NCBI RefSeq assembly: GCF_018614195.1 | Contig: NZ_JAGGOT010000028.1 | Coordinates: 1 to 64,000 of the forward strand | Direction: 5' to 3' | DNA: 64,000 nucleotides | Source of the DNA: Streptomyces sp. ISL-43 | Lineage (GTDB): Bacteria; Actinomycetota; Actinomycetes; Streptomycetales; Streptomycetaceae | In this document: positions 47,805 to 56,531 of the stretch, one piece after another | Layout: each line of letters opens with the position of its first letter | How positions within the stretch are numbered: position 1 is the first letter of the stretch | Translations under genes and position numbers: made by a program | Notes under the pieces: generated by a model | What the model saw: the letters and a program-made list of their open reading frames with translations, nothing else | What the model was told of the DNA's origin: nothing | Database searches by the model: none

Positions 47805-49397
47805 CTACGGGCTGCGCAGGCTGCGGACGTCCAAGTGCCGGAGCACCCGGTCGACGATCTCCGGATCGGCGCCGGGTTCGCTCCGGGCGGCCAGTACCTC
47901 GTGGCGGGCGGCGGACATCATCTCCCGCTGGACGCGCTGCACGTCGCGGATCCGCTCCACCCGCTTCGCGTACGCCTCGCGCCGCTCCTCGTCGACCATG
48001 TCGGGGCTGATCCTCGCCCCCACGTCGTACGCCCGCCGGTAGAGGATCTCCACCAGGTCCTCGGGGAGGTCCTCCGCCTCCTCGATCTCCTTCAGCCGCC
48101 GCTTGGCGGCCTTGGCCGCGCGGATCGCGAGGGTCCGCGCGATCTCCGCCTCCGCGTCGGTATCGGCCTCCACGCCGAGCCGGCGGACCAGCCACGGCAG
48201 GGTCAGCCCCTGGACCACGAGGGTCACCATGATCACGGCGAAGGCGATGAAGATCATCTGGTCCCGACCGGGGAACGCCTCCCCGGCGTCCGTCCGGAAC
48301 GGGATCGCCAGGGCCAGTGCCACCGAGGCAACGCCCCGCATGCCCGCCCACCACATCACCACGGACTCCCGCCAGCTCAGCGGGATCTCCTCCTCGTAGT
48401 CGCGCCGCGAGTGCAGCCGCTTCGCCAGCCAGCCGGCGGGCAGCAGCCACACCAGCCGTACGGCGATCACCACCGCGACCACGGCCGCCGCCCATCCGGT
48501 CATCTCCCACTCCCGGCCGCGGGCGACGCCGAACACGTTGTGCAGCTCCAGCCCGATCAGGCCGAACGCGACGCCCGTGACCAGCATGTCGACGACTTCC
48601 CAGAAGGTGTGCCCGGCCAGCCGGCCCAGGACGTCGTCGGCGTCGGACGCGTACTCGGCGAGGAACAGCGCCGTGGTCAGCACGGCCAGCACGCCCGAGC
48701 CCTGGAACTCCTCGGCCACCACGTACGCCACGAACGGCACCAGCAGCGTCAGCCCGATCTGGAGCGTGGCGTCGCCGAGGCGCCCCATGAGCCGGTTGGC
48801 GGCCCAGCCCAGCGCGAGCCCGACGGCCACGGCGACGACGGCGGAGAGCACGAACTCCCCGAGCGCCCCGGGCCACGAGAAGCTCCCGCTCACGGCGGCG
48901 GCGATGGCCACGTGGTAGAGCACGATGGCGGTGACGTCGTTGAAGAGCCCCTCGCCCTCCAGGATCGACACCATCCGCCGGGGCAGCCCGAGCGACCCGG
49001 CCACGGCGGTGGCGGCGACGGGGTCGGGCGGCGCGACGAGCGCGCCCAGCGCGACGGCGGCGGCGATCGGCAGCCCGGGCACGACGGCGTGCGCCACTGC
49101 GGCGACGGCGGCGGTGGTCACGAACACGAGCGCGACGGCCAGCAGCAGGATGGGCCGCACGTTGGCGGCGAACTGGCGCCAGGAGGTCCGCTGCACGGAG
49201 GCGTAGAGCAGCGGGGGCAGCACGAGCGGCAGGATGTACTCGGGCGGGATGTCGACGTTGGGCACGGCGGGCACGAGCGCGAGCCCCACCCCGCCGAGCG
49301 TCATCAACACCGGCGCGGGCAGCCCCAGCCGGTCCCCGAGGGGGACTGTCACCACGGCCCCGAGCAACAACACGAACAGCAGAGCTAGCTGATCCAC
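47805..49397 (-). CDS. Na+/H+ antiporter (CPA1 family)
   Basis: A 530-aa transporter with about 12 helices. ALGALVAPPDPVAATAVAGS carries the paired Asp-region typical of bacterial NhaP-like CPA1 exchangers. EGEGLFNDVTAIVLYHVAIA and WWAGMRGVASVALALAIPF are further signatures. The last ~120 residues are a charged cytoplasmic domain (RAAKAAKRRLKEIEEAEDLP). GTG start with AGGGTGAGGGA just upstream. It exchanges Na+ or K+ for H+ in pH and salt balance; the cation cannot be read from sequence. Confidence 0.93.
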   Translation of the reverse strand: MDQLALLFVLLLGAVVTVPLGDRLGLPAPVLMTLGGVGLALVPAVPNVDIPPEYILPLVLPPLLYASVQRTSWRQFAANVRPILLLAVALVFVTTAAVAAVAHAVVPGLPIAAAVALGALVAPPDPVAATAVAGSLGLPRRMVSILEGEGLFNDVTAIVLYHVAIAAAVSGSFSWPGALGEFVLSAVVAVAVGLALGWAANRLMGRLGDATLQIGLTLLVPFVAYVVAEEFQGSGVLAVLTTALFLAEYASDADDVLGRLAGHTFWEVVDMLVTGVAFGLIGLELHNVFGVARGREWEMTGWAAAVVAVVIAVRLVWLLPAGWLAKRLHSRRDYEEEIPLSWRESVVMWWAGMRGVASVALALAIPFRTDAGEAFPGRDQMIFIAFAVIMVTLVVQGLTLPWLVRRLGVEADTDAEAEIARTLAIRAAKAAKRRLKEIEEAEDLPEDLVEILYRRAYDVGARISPDMVDEERREAYAKRVERIRDVQRVQREMMSAARHEVLAARSEPGADPEIVDRVLRHLDVRSLRSP

Positions 49398-49413
49398 TCC
49401 CTCACCCTGCCAC

Positions 49414-49457
49414 CCCCGGCCCCGTAGGCGTTCGAGGCGCGGGGCCGGGCGGAGCCC
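49414..49457. repeat. Dispersed GC-rich intergenic repeat, copy 2
   Basis: CCCCGGCCCCGTAGGCGTTC then GAGGCGCGGGGCCGGGCGG and AGCCC, an imperfect match to the copies at 43253 and 56403. It lies between the antiporter start and the GNAT gene end. Confidence 0.65.
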
Positions 49458-49520
49458 AGAGAGCGGTCGAAGGACGGCAAGGGGCGAGCCCCGCGGGGCC
49501 ACGCCCACTCCCGGCCGGGG

Positions 49521-49994
49521 TTACGGCAGAGCTCGCCGCATCGACCGGTGCGGGATGCCCGCGTCCTCGAACTCCGGCCCGTAGGCCACGTACCCGAGCC
49601 GCTCGTAGAAGCCCAGCGCATGCGTCTGCGCGCCCAGGTCGACGGCCGCCAGGCCGAGCCCCGCCGCTTCCGCCTCGATCGCCCGCACCAGCGCGACCCC
49701 GACGCCGAGCCCGCGCGCGGACCTGGTGACGGCCAGCCGGCCCAGCGAGCCGACGTCCGGCGATCCCGTCTTGCCCAGGGCCTCGGGCCCGTGCAGCAGC
49801 CGGCCGGTCCCGAGCGCGACGCCGTCCGGCCCTTCGGCCAGTACGTGGACCGCGATCGCGTCGTACGCGTCGTACTCGATCGACTCGGGCACGGACTGCT
49901 CGACCACGAACACCTCGGTCCGTACCGCGAAGCAGGCCTTCATGTCGGCCTCCGTGGAGGCCACCCGCACCGAGACGGCAGGGGCGTCGGTCAC
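49521..49994 (-). CDS. GNAT-family N-acetyltransferase
   Basis: A 157-aa acyltransferase of the ElaA-like GNAT branch. [20 protein letters not shown] is the typical N-terminal segment, [20 protein letters not shown] the acetyl-CoA loop (R-x-x-G-x-G with Leu), and [19 protein letters not shown] the C-terminal motif. The substrate is unknown. Its GTG start overlaps the RluA stop by 4 nt, so the two are coupled. Confidence 0.9.
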   Translation of the reverse strand: MTDAPAVSVRVASTEADMKACFAVRTEVFVVEQSVPESIEYDAYDAIAVHVLAEGPDGVALGTGRLLHGPEALGKTGSPDVGSLGRLAVTRSARGLGVGVALVRAIEAEAAGLGLAAVDLGAQTHALGFYERLGYVAYGPEFEDAGIPHRSMRRALP

Positions 49995-50932
49995 TCGCTT
50001 TCCTTCCGGATCACGTCCAGCGCGTGCTGCAGGTCCGCCGGGTAGGTGCTCTCGAACTCCACCCACTGGCCGTCCGACGGGTGCTCGAAGCCGAGGCGCA
50101 CCGCGTGCAGCCACTGCCGCGTCAGACCGAGCCGCTTCGCGACGGTCGGGTCGGCGCCGTAGGTCAGGTCGCCGACGCACGGGTGGCGGTGCGCGGACAT
50201 GTGCACGCGGATCTGGTGCGTACGCCCGGTCTCCAGCTTGATGTCCAGCAGCGAGGCGGCGCGGAAGGCCTCGATCAGGTCGTAGTGGGTGACGGAGTCC
50301 TTGCCGTCCTTCGTCACGGCCCACTTGTAGTCCGCGCTGGGGTGCCGGCCGATCGGCGCGTCGATCGTGCCGCTCATCGGGTCCGGGTGGCCCTGGACCA
50401 GCGCGTGGTAGCGCTTGTCGACGATCCGCTCGCGGAACTGGTTCTTCAGAGAGGTGTAGGCGCGCTCCGACTTCGCGACGGCCATCAGGCCGGACGTGCC
50501 GACGTCGAGGCGGTGCACGATGCCCTGGCGCTCGGCGGCACCGGAGGTGGAGATGCGGTAGCCGGCGGCGGCGAGGCCGCCGATGACCGTGGTACCGGTC
50601 CAGCCGGGGCTGGGGTGGGCGGCGACGCCGACCGGCTTCATGATGACGACGATGTCGTCGTCGTCATGGACGATCTCCATGCCGGGTACGGGCTCGGCGA
50701 CGAGCTCGACCGGGCGCGGCGGCGCGGGCATCTCGACTTCGAGCCAGGCGCCACCGTGCACACGCTCGGACTTCCCGACGACACTGCCGTCGACCGACAC
50801 CTTCCCCGCGGCCGCGAGCTCGGCCGCCTTCGTCCGGGAGAAACCGAACATACGGGCGATGGCGGCGTCGACGCGCTCGCCCTCTAGGCCATCGGGAACG
50901 GGCAGGGTGCGGATCTCGGGAATCGTACTCAC
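49991..50932 (-). CDS. RluA-family pseudouridine synthase
   Basis: A 313-aa enzyme that isomerises uridines in rRNA or tRNA. The N-terminal S4 RNA-binding domain ([20 protein letters not shown]) is followed by the catalytic motif [19 protein letters not shown] with its Asp, then YHALVQGHP and [19 protein letters not shown]. It is an RluD-like protein and is typically found beside lspA, as here. GTG start; no clear Shine-Dalgarno. Confidence 0.94.
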   Translation of the reverse strand: MSTIPEIRTLPVPDGLEGERVDAAIARMFGFSRTKAAELAAAGKVSVDGSVVGKSERVHGGAWLEVEMPAPPRPVELVAEPVPGMEIVHDDDDIVVIMKPVGVAAHPSPGWTGTTVIGGLAAAGYRISTSGAAERQGIVHRLDVGTSGLMAVAKSERAYTSLKNQFRERIVDKRYHALVQGHPDPMSGTIDAPIGRHPSADYKWAVTKDGKDSVTHYDLIEAFRAASLLDIKLETGRTHQIRVHMSAHRHPCVGDLTYGADPTVAKRLGLTRQWLHAVRLGFEHPSDGQWVEFESTYPADLQHALDVIRKESE

Positions 50933-51007
50933 CTGTCGAGTATGCAGGACCGGACAGACGCCCGGTCCCGCGATCTCTCCCGCGAACGGCCCCGCGGCCC
51001 TTCCCGG

Positions 51008-51571
51008 TCAGTCCTTGTGGACGGTGCCGTCCGGGTCCAGGCCCCGGAACGACAGCAGGACGATCAGGATCCCGCCGCACACGATCGCCGAGTCCGCGAG
51101 GTTGAAGACGGCGAAGTGGGCGGGTGCGATGAAGTCGACGACCGCCCCCCGGAAGACGCCCGGCGAACGGAAGATCCGGTCGGTCAGATTGCCCAGCGCA
51201 CCGCCCAGCAGCAGGCCGAGCGCGATCGCCCACGGCAGGCTGTACAGCTTCCGCGCGAGGCGCACGATCACCAGGATCACGGTGGCGGCGATGCAGGTGA
51301 AGATGATGGTGAAGGCCTCGCCGAAGCCGAAGGCGGCGCCCGGATTGCGGATCGCCTCGAACTTCAGCAGGTCCCCGACGATGTGGATCGGCGGCTGGTG
51401 CTCCAGCTTCGCGACGACGAGCATCTTGCTGCCGAGGTCCAGCAGGTAGGCCAGCACCGCCACGACGAGCAGCGCGACGATCCGTCGCCGTCCCTTGGGC
51501 GCGGCGGACTCCGGCCGGGTGCCGTCTTCCCCGGCCTCCGGCGTACCGATGATGCGCTCCGCCTCTGTCAC
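51008..51571 (-). CDS. lspA: Lipoprotein signal peptidase (signal peptidase II)
   Basis: A 187-aa aspartic membrane protease that removes the signal peptide from Lgt-modified prolipoproteins. About 40 cytoplasmic residues precede four helices. The catalytic Asp lie in [13 protein letters not shown] and [26 protein letters not shown] and [16 protein letters not shown] are conserved motifs. The start is GTG 51571 with GAGGGA 6 nt upstream. Confidence 0.96.
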   Translation of the reverse strand: MTEAERIIGTPEAGEDGTRPESAAPKGRRRIVALLVVAVLAYLLDLGSKMLVVAKLEHQPPIHIVGDLLKFEAIRNPGAAFGFGEAFTIIFTCIAATVILVIVRLARKLYSLPWAIALGLLLGGALGNLTDRIFRSPGVFRGAVVDFIAPAHFAVFNLADSAIVCGGILIVLLSFRGLDPDGTVHKD

Positions 51572-51705
51572 GTGAGTCCCTCGAACTAGCTCGAACCAGG
51601 TTGCCGACCGCCCCGCCAGGTTCCTGGACCCTGACGAGACACGAGGGTACGTCAGGGCACCCGCCGGCCGCCGCCCGGCGTCGACACCCGCCCGCCCGCC
51701 GCCGC

Positions 51706-52512
51706 CTAGTGCCGCCGCTCCTGCTTCTGCTTGCAGTCCACGCACAGGGTGGCCCGCGGGAAGGCCTGCATCCTGGCCTTGCCGATGGGCTGGCCGCAGT
51801 TCTCGCAGATCCCGTAGGTGCCCGCCTCCAGGCGTTCCAGGGCCCGCTCCGTCTGTTCCAGCATCGAGGTGGCGTTCGCCGCGAGCGCGAGCTCGGACTC
51901 CCGGGTGATGTTCTTGGTGCCCGTGTCGGCCTGGTCGTCGCCCGCGCCGTCGCCCGAGTCCCGCATCAGGCCCGAGATGGCGACCTCGGAGGCCTCGAGT
52001 TCGGCGCGCAGCCGCAGCACCTCGCTCATCAGCTCGCTGCGGGCCTCGACGACCTCCTCCTGGGTCCACGGGTCCTCGCCGGGCCGTACGGCGAGCTCGC
52101 CCGGCGAGCCCACCGCCGTGCCCCGAGCCTTGGGCAGCCCGCTCGTCGCTGTCGCGGCCGTCTTCCTGGCCGTGCCGGTGCTCTTCTTGGCGACCACTTT
52201 CCGGGCTCCCGTCTGTCGCGCGGCGTGCGCCGCCCCCTCGGCCCCGGCCGTCTTGGCCGTGGCCTTCTTCGCGGCCGTCTTCTTGACGGCGGCCGTCTTC
52301 GTGGCGGCCGTCTTCTTGACGGCAGCCTTCTTGGCGGGCGCCTTCTTGGCGGGCGCCTTCTTGGCGGGCGCCTTCTTGGCGGGCGCCTTCTTGGCGGGCG
52401 CCTTCTTCGCCGGCGCCGTCGCCGGCGCCTCGACGGCGTCCGCCTCCTCCGTCACGGCAGCCTTCTCCGCAGCCTTCTCAGGTGTACTCCCGGCGGTCTT
52501 CTTCGCCACCAT
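51706..52512 (-). CDS. DksA/TraR-family zinc-finger protein with histone-like N terminus
   Basis: A 268-aa protein. The first ~125 residues are Lys/Ala/Pro-rich, with five to six consecutive A-P-A-K-K units and then A-V-K-K-T variants, like bacterial histone-H1-like tails. The C-terminal half has a coiled-coil ([20 protein letters not shown]) and the DksA/TraR zinc finger ([20 protein letters not shown] ending in [14 protein letters not shown]). The family binds RNA polymerase through its secondary channel. The basic tail may bind DNA; that is inferred. AAGGGG lies near the ATG. Confidence 0.9.
   Translation of the reverse strand: MVAKKTAGSTPEKAAEKAAVTEEADAVEAPATAPAKKAPAKKAPAKKAPAKKAPAKKAPAKKAAVKKTAATKTAAVKKTAAKKATAKTAGAEGAAHAARQTGARKVVAKKSTGTARKTAATATSGLPKARGTAVGSPGELAVRPGEDPWTQEEVVEARSELMSEVLRLRAELEASEVAISGLMRDSGDGAGDDQADTGTKNITRESELALAANATSMLEQTERALERLEAGTYGICENCGQPIGKARMQAFPRATLCVDCKQKQERRH
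52327..52416. repeat. 15-bp tandem repeat coding the A-P-A-K-K units
   Basis: CTTCTTGGCGGGCGC occurs five times perfectly from 52327 to 52401, with a sixth imperfect copy to 52416. Copy number is likely to vary between strains. Confidence 0.9.
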
Positions 52513-52829
52513 GGCCGCGGCCCCTTCACATACTGTGATCATTGCTCGCGAATCGTGCCGGAACGATAAATCGACTCCGGCCCCGCGGCAACGGGGCACG
52601 CGTCCATCGAGGTCAACCTGCATCCGTTGTGCCCAGCCGGGGGCCCGGTAATCCGCCCCTCCCGCCCCACCGCACCCCGGAGCGCCGCATCGGCCCATTC
52701 GGGTCATCCCCGCCCGCTCCGCGGCCCCCTCTGCGGCGCCCTGCGCAGGCCCCTCCGCGGGGCGCTCCCGCACCCCCGCGCCACGCCCCGTAAACCGGTC
52801 TGCCGAGCCGCGCCCCGGCCCGTACACTG
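52513..52829. other. Intergenic stretch between the DksA-like gene and the ileS leader
   Basis: About 317 bp with no gene that I can support; the frames here are low-complexity shadows. It should hold two divergent promoters. The ileS side has a TACACT -10 at 52823-52828 with no good -35. The part near 52541-52560 is unusually A/T-containing for this genome and includes TGATCA; it probably holds the DksA-like promoter. The middle is C-rich. Confidence 0.5.
52823..52828 (+). promoter_or_regulatory. -10 element of the ileS promoter
   Basis: TACACT matches TANNNT and puts the transcript start near 52835, just before the T-box leader. No convincing -35 is visible. Confidence 0.5.
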
Positions 52830-52834
52830 GGCCC

Positions 52835-53126
52835 AGCGAGAGGCATGGATGGGGACGAGTAGCGTCGGACGCAGCCAGGAGCGACCCGGGGACGGTGAGA
52901 GCCCGGGGGCGAGCGCGATGCGAAGGATCACCCCGGAGCCGCCGGAAGAAAGCCGTAGGGAGCCCGCACGGGCCCCGTACGGACCGTAGAACCGGCTTCG
53001 CACCCCAATGAGGGGGCCCCCGGACCACACGTCCGGAGGCCAAGGAGGGTGGTACCGCGGGAGCGCACGTCGGCTCTCGTCCCTCCGGACGGAAGTGACA
53101 CCCCGCCGGAGGAAGAGTTCAGCCTC
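52835..53126 (+). promoter_or_regulatory. T-box leader of ileS, translational type
   Basis: The T-box sequence AGGGTGGTACCGCGG is at 53046-53060, with TGGT able to pair with the ACCA end of uncharged tRNAIle. A candidate Ile specifier ATC is at 52927-52929. CCTCCGG (53092-53098) can pair with CCGGAGG at the Shine-Dalgarno (53106-53112) or with an identical CCGGAGG upstream (53033-53039). The two pairings are mutually exclusive, so uncharged tRNA should free the ribosome-binding site. No poly-U terminator is present. Confidence 0.88.
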
Positions 53127-56100
53127 ATGACCACACCGCCGCAATACCGCCCGGTACCCGCCCAGGTCGACCTGCCTGCCCTCGAGCACGCGGTCCTCGA
53201 CTTCTGGCGCGAGAGCAAGACCTTCGCCAAGACCCTGGAGCAGTCCGAGGGCCGCCCCGAGTGGGTCTTCTACGAGGGCCCGCCCACCGCGAACGGCATG
53301 CCCGGCGCGCACCACATCGAGGCCCGCGTCTTCAAGGACGTCTTCCCCCGCTTCCGCACCATGCGCGGCTACCACGTGGCCCGCAAGGCCGGCTGGGACT
53401 GTCACGGCCTGCCCGTCGAGCTCGCCGTCGAGAAGGAACTCGGCTTCAACGGCAAGAAGGACATCGAGGCGTACGGCATCGCCGAGTTCAACGCCAAGTG
53501 CCGCGAGTCCGTGACCCGCCACACCGACGCGTTCGCCGAGCTCACGACCCGCATGGGCTACTGGGTCGACCTGGACGACGCCTACCGCACGATGGACCCC
53601 GAGTACGTCGAGTCCGTGTGGTGGTCGCTGAAGGAGATCTTCAACAAGGGCCTGCTCACCCAGGACCACCGCGTCGCCCCCTGGTGCCCGCGCTGCGGCA
53701 CCGGCCTCTCCGACCACGAGCTGGCGCAGGGCTACGAGACGGTCGTGGACCCCTCGGTCTACGTACGCTTCCCGCTGACCTCCGGCCCGCTGGCCGGCCA
53801 GGCCGCGCTGCTGGTCTGGACGACGACCCCCTGGACCCTGGTGTCCAACACCGCGGTCGCCGCGCACCCCGACGTCACGTACGTCGTCGCGCGCCGTACC
53901 GGCGTCGAGGACTCCGAGAAGCTGGTCGTCGCCGAGCCGCTGCTGGAGAAGTCCCTCGGCGAGGGCTGGGAGGCCACCGGCGAGTCCTTCACGGGCAAGG
54001 AGATGGAGCGCTGGACGTACGAGCGCCCGTTCTCCCTCGTCGAATTCCCGGAGCCCGCCCACTACGTCGTGAACGCCGAGTACGTCACGACCGAGGACGG
54101 CACCGGTCTGGTCCACCAGTCCCCCGCCTTCGGCGCCGACGACCTCGCGGTCTGCCGCGCGTACGGCCTGCCCGTCGTGAACCCGGTCCGCCCCGACGGC
54201 ACCTTCGAGGAGGATGTCCCGCTCGTCGGCGGCGTCTTCTTCAAGAAGGCCGACGAGAAGCTGACCGCCGACCTCGACGCGCGCGGCCTGCTCTTCAAGC
54301 ACATCGCCTACGAGCACAGCTACCCGCACTGCTGGCGCTGCCACACCGCGCTGCTCTACTACGCGCAGCCGTCCTGGTACGTACGCACCACCGCCGTCAA
54401 GGACGCGATGCTGCGGGAGAACGAGAAGACCAACTGGTTCCCGGACTCCGTCAAGCAGGGCCGCTTCGGCGACTGGCTGAACAACAACATCGACTGGGCG
54501 CTCTCCCGCAACCGCTACTGGGGCACCCCGCTGCCGATCTGGCGCTGCGAGGAGAACCACCTCACGTGCATCGGCTCCCGCGCGGAGCTGAGCGAGCTGA
54601 CGGGCACGGACCTCTCCGGCCTGGACCCGCACCGCCCGTACATCGACGACGTCACCTTCACCTGCACGCACGAGGGCTGCTCCCTGGAAGCCGTCCGCGT
54701 GCCGGAGGTCATCGACGCCTGGTACGACTCGGGCTCGATGCCGTTCGCGCAGTGGGGCTACCCGCACAAGAACAAGGAGATCTTCGAGAAGCGCTACCCG
54801 GCGCAGTTCATCTCGGAGGCCATCGACCAGACGCGCGGGTGGTTCTACACGCTGATGGCGGTCGGCACCCTCGTCTTCGACAAGTCCTCCTACGAGAACG
54901 TGGTCTGCCTGGGCCACATCCTCGCCGAGGACGGCCGCAAGATGTCCAAGCACCTGGGCAACACCCTGCAGCCGATCCCGTTGATGGACCAGCACGGCGC
55001 GGACGCCGTTCGCTGGTTCATGGCGGCCGGCGGCTCCCCGTGGGCGGCCCGCCGCGTGGGCCACGGCACGATCCAGGAGGTGGTCCGCAAGACCCTCCTC
55101 ACGTACTGGAACACGGTCGCCTTCCAGGCGCTCTACGCCCGTACGTCGAACTGGGCGCCGTCCGCCTCGGACCCGGCCCCGGCGGACCGCACGGTCCTGG
55201 ACCGCTGGCTCCTCTCGGAACTCCACACCCTCACGACCGAGGTCACCGAGGCCATGGAGGCGTACGACACCCAGCGCGCCGGCAAGCTCCTCTCCTCCTT
55301 CGTGGACGACCTCTCCAACTGGTACGTCCGCCGCTCGCGCCGCCGCTTCTGGCAGGGCGACGCGGCCGCGCTGCGCACCCTGCACGAGGTCGTGGAGACG
55401 GTCACCCGCCTGCTGGCCCCCCTCACCCCCTTCATCACGGAGCGGGTCTGGCAGGACATGATCGTCCCGGTCACCCCGGACGCCCCGGAGTCGGTGCACC
55501 TCTCCACGTGGCCGGCCCCGGACGCCTCGGCGATCGACCCGGTCCTGTCCCAGCAGATGCTGCTGGTACGCCGCCTCGTGGAGCTGGGCCGCGCCACTCG
55601 GGCCGAGTCGGGCGTCAAGACCCGCCAGCCGCTGTCCCGCGCGCTGATCGCCGTATCGGGCTTCGAGTCCCTCTCCCCCGAGCTGCACTCGCAGATCACG
55701 GAGGAGCTGAACGTCTCCTCGCTGGCCTCCCTCTCGGAGGTGGGCGGCTCGCTGGTCGACACGACGGCGAAGGCGAACTTCCGTGCGCTCGGCAAGCGCT
55801 TCGGCAAGGGCGTGCAGGACGTGGCCAAGGCCGTGGCCGTGGCGGACGCGGCGGCGCTGTCGCTGGCGCTGCGCTCCGGCGAGGCGTCGGTCGAGGTGAA
55901 CGGCGAGAGCGTCGCCCTCACCCCGGAGGAGGTCATCATCACGGAGACCCCGCGCGAGGGCTGGTCGGTTGCGTCCGACTCCGGCGCGACGGTCGCGCTG
56001 GACCTGGAGATCACTCCGGAGCTGCGGCTCGCGGGCCTGGCGCGTGACGCGATCCGCCTGATCCAGGAGGCCCGCAAGAACTCCGGCCTCGACGTGGCGG

Positions 56101-56285
56101 ACCGCATCGCCCTGCGCTGGACCTCGGAGTCCCCGGAGGTCGTGCAGGCCCTGACGGACCACGCGGCCCTCATCGCGGACGAGGTCCTCGCCACGGACTA
56201 CGCGTCCGCCGAGGCGGACGCCACGTACGGCGACCCGTTCGAGGACGAGCCCCTCGGCCTGACGTTCCGCCTGCGCAAGGCGTAG
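53127..56285 (+). CDS. ileS: Isoleucyl-tRNA synthetase
   Basis: A 1052-aa class I synthetase. The HIGH-equivalent is PPTANGMPGAHHIEAR and the KMSKS motif reads EDGRKMSKHLGN. The editing domain (VWTTTPWTLVSNTAVAAHPD) lies near residues 245-265. GWDCHGLPVELAVEKELGF and QTRGWFYTLMAVGTLVF are also IleRS motifs. The length and C-terminal end (GLTFRLRKA) fit the eukaryote-like IleRS type of actinobacteria. The start is the ATG after the T-box leader; an earlier ATG at 53049 lies inside the T-box itself and is rejected. Confidence 0.97.
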   Translation: MTTPPQYRPVPAQVDLPALEHAVLDFWRESKTFAKTLEQSEGRPEWVFYEGPPTANGMPGAHHIEARVFKDVFPRFRTMRGYHVARKAGWDCHGLPVELAVEKELGFNGKKDIEAYGIAEFNAKCRESVTRHTDAFAELTTRMGYWVDLDDAYRTMDPEYVESVWWSLKEIFNKGLLTQDHRVAPWCPRCGTGLSDHELAQGYETVVDPSVYVRFPLTSGPLAGQAALLVWTTTPWTLVSNTAVAAHPDVTYVVARRTGVEDSEKLVVAEPLLEKSLGEGWEATGESFTGKEMERWTYERPFSLVEFPEPAHYVVNAEYVTTEDGTGLVHQSPAFGADDLAVCRAYGLPVVNPVRPDGTFEEDVPLVGGVFFKKADEKLTADLDARGLLFKHIAYEHSYPHCWRCHTALLYYAQPSWYVRTTAVKDAMLRENEKTNWFPDSVKQGRFGDWLNNNIDWALSRNRYWGTPLPIWRCEENHLTCIGSRAELSELTGTDLSGLDPHRPYIDDVTFTCTHEGCSLEAVRVPEVIDAWYDSGSMPFAQWGYPHKNKEIFEKRYPAQFISEAIDQTRGWFYTLMAVGTLVFDKSSYENVVCLGHILAEDGRKMSKHLGNTLQPIPLMDQHGADAVRWFMAAGGSPWAARRVGHGTIQEVVRKTLLTYWNTVAFQALYARTSNWAPSASDPAPADRTVLDRWLLSELHTLTTEVTEAMEAYDTQRAGKLLSSFVDDLSNWYVRRSRRRFWQGDAAALRTLHEVVETVTRLLAPLTPFITERVWQDMIVPVTPDAPESVHLSTWPAPDASAIDPVLSQQMLLVRRLVELGRATRAESGVKTRQPLSRALIAVSGFESLSPELHSQITEELNVSSLASLSEVGGSLVDTTAKANFRALGKRFGKGVQDVAKAVAVADAAALSLALRSGEASVEVNGESVALTPEEVIITETPREGWSVASDSGATVALDLEITPELRLAGLARDAIRLIQEARKNSGLDVADRIALRWTSESPEVVQALTDHAALIADEVLATDYASAEADATYGDPFEDEPLGLTFRLRKA

Positions 56286-56297
56286 CCGCCCGGCCCC

Positions 56298-56335
56298 AGC
56301 GGCCCGCGTCCCCCTGCCCGGGGGCGCGGGCCGCT
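56298..56335 (+). terminator. Hairpin terminator after ileS
   Basis: AGCGGCCCGCG plus CCCCC pairs with GGGGG plus CGCGGGCCGCT (56298-56335, one bulged T), 12 bp after the ileS stop. Confidence 0.75.
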
Positions 56336-56402
56336 TCGCTGTTCCGCCCGCCCTTTCACCGTTTCCCGCGACCGCGCCCCGGGCCCCGTACGGGCTGAGG
56401 AT

Positions 56403-56445
56403 CAGCCCCGCCGGCGTCCGAGGCCCGGGGTCTGGGCGGAGCCCC
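56403..56445. repeat. Dispersed GC-rich intergenic repeat, copy 3
   Basis: CAGCCCCGCCGGCGTCCGAG followed by GCCCGGGGTCTGGGCGGAG and CCCC, the fullest of the three copies in this window. It lies between the convergent ileS and divIVA. Confidence 0.72.
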
Positions 56446-56464
56446 GGGAGCCCGGGTACGCAAA

Positions 56465-56508
56465 CGGGCCGGGCCCGGTGCCCCCGAAGGGGAACCGGGC
56501 CCGGCCCG
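56465..56508 (-). terminator. Hairpin terminator after divIVA
   Basis: A 15-bp stem (56465-56479 with 56494-56508) continued by CCCC/GGGG around a CGAA loop, 24 bp after the divIVA stop on the minus strand. Confidence 0.82.
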
Positions 56509-56531
56509 ACCGTCTGCCGACGGGTTACCGC

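Noticed and set aside
52327..52416. Regular 15-bp repeats as a possible CRISPR array
   Set aside because: Units are contiguous with no spacers and are in frame, coding the A-P-A-K-K tail of the DksA-like protein.
53049..53126. Upstream ATG start for ileS giving 26 extra residues
   Set aside because: The extension would be translated from inside the T-box and has no family homology. The ATG at 53127 follows the regulated ribosome-binding site.
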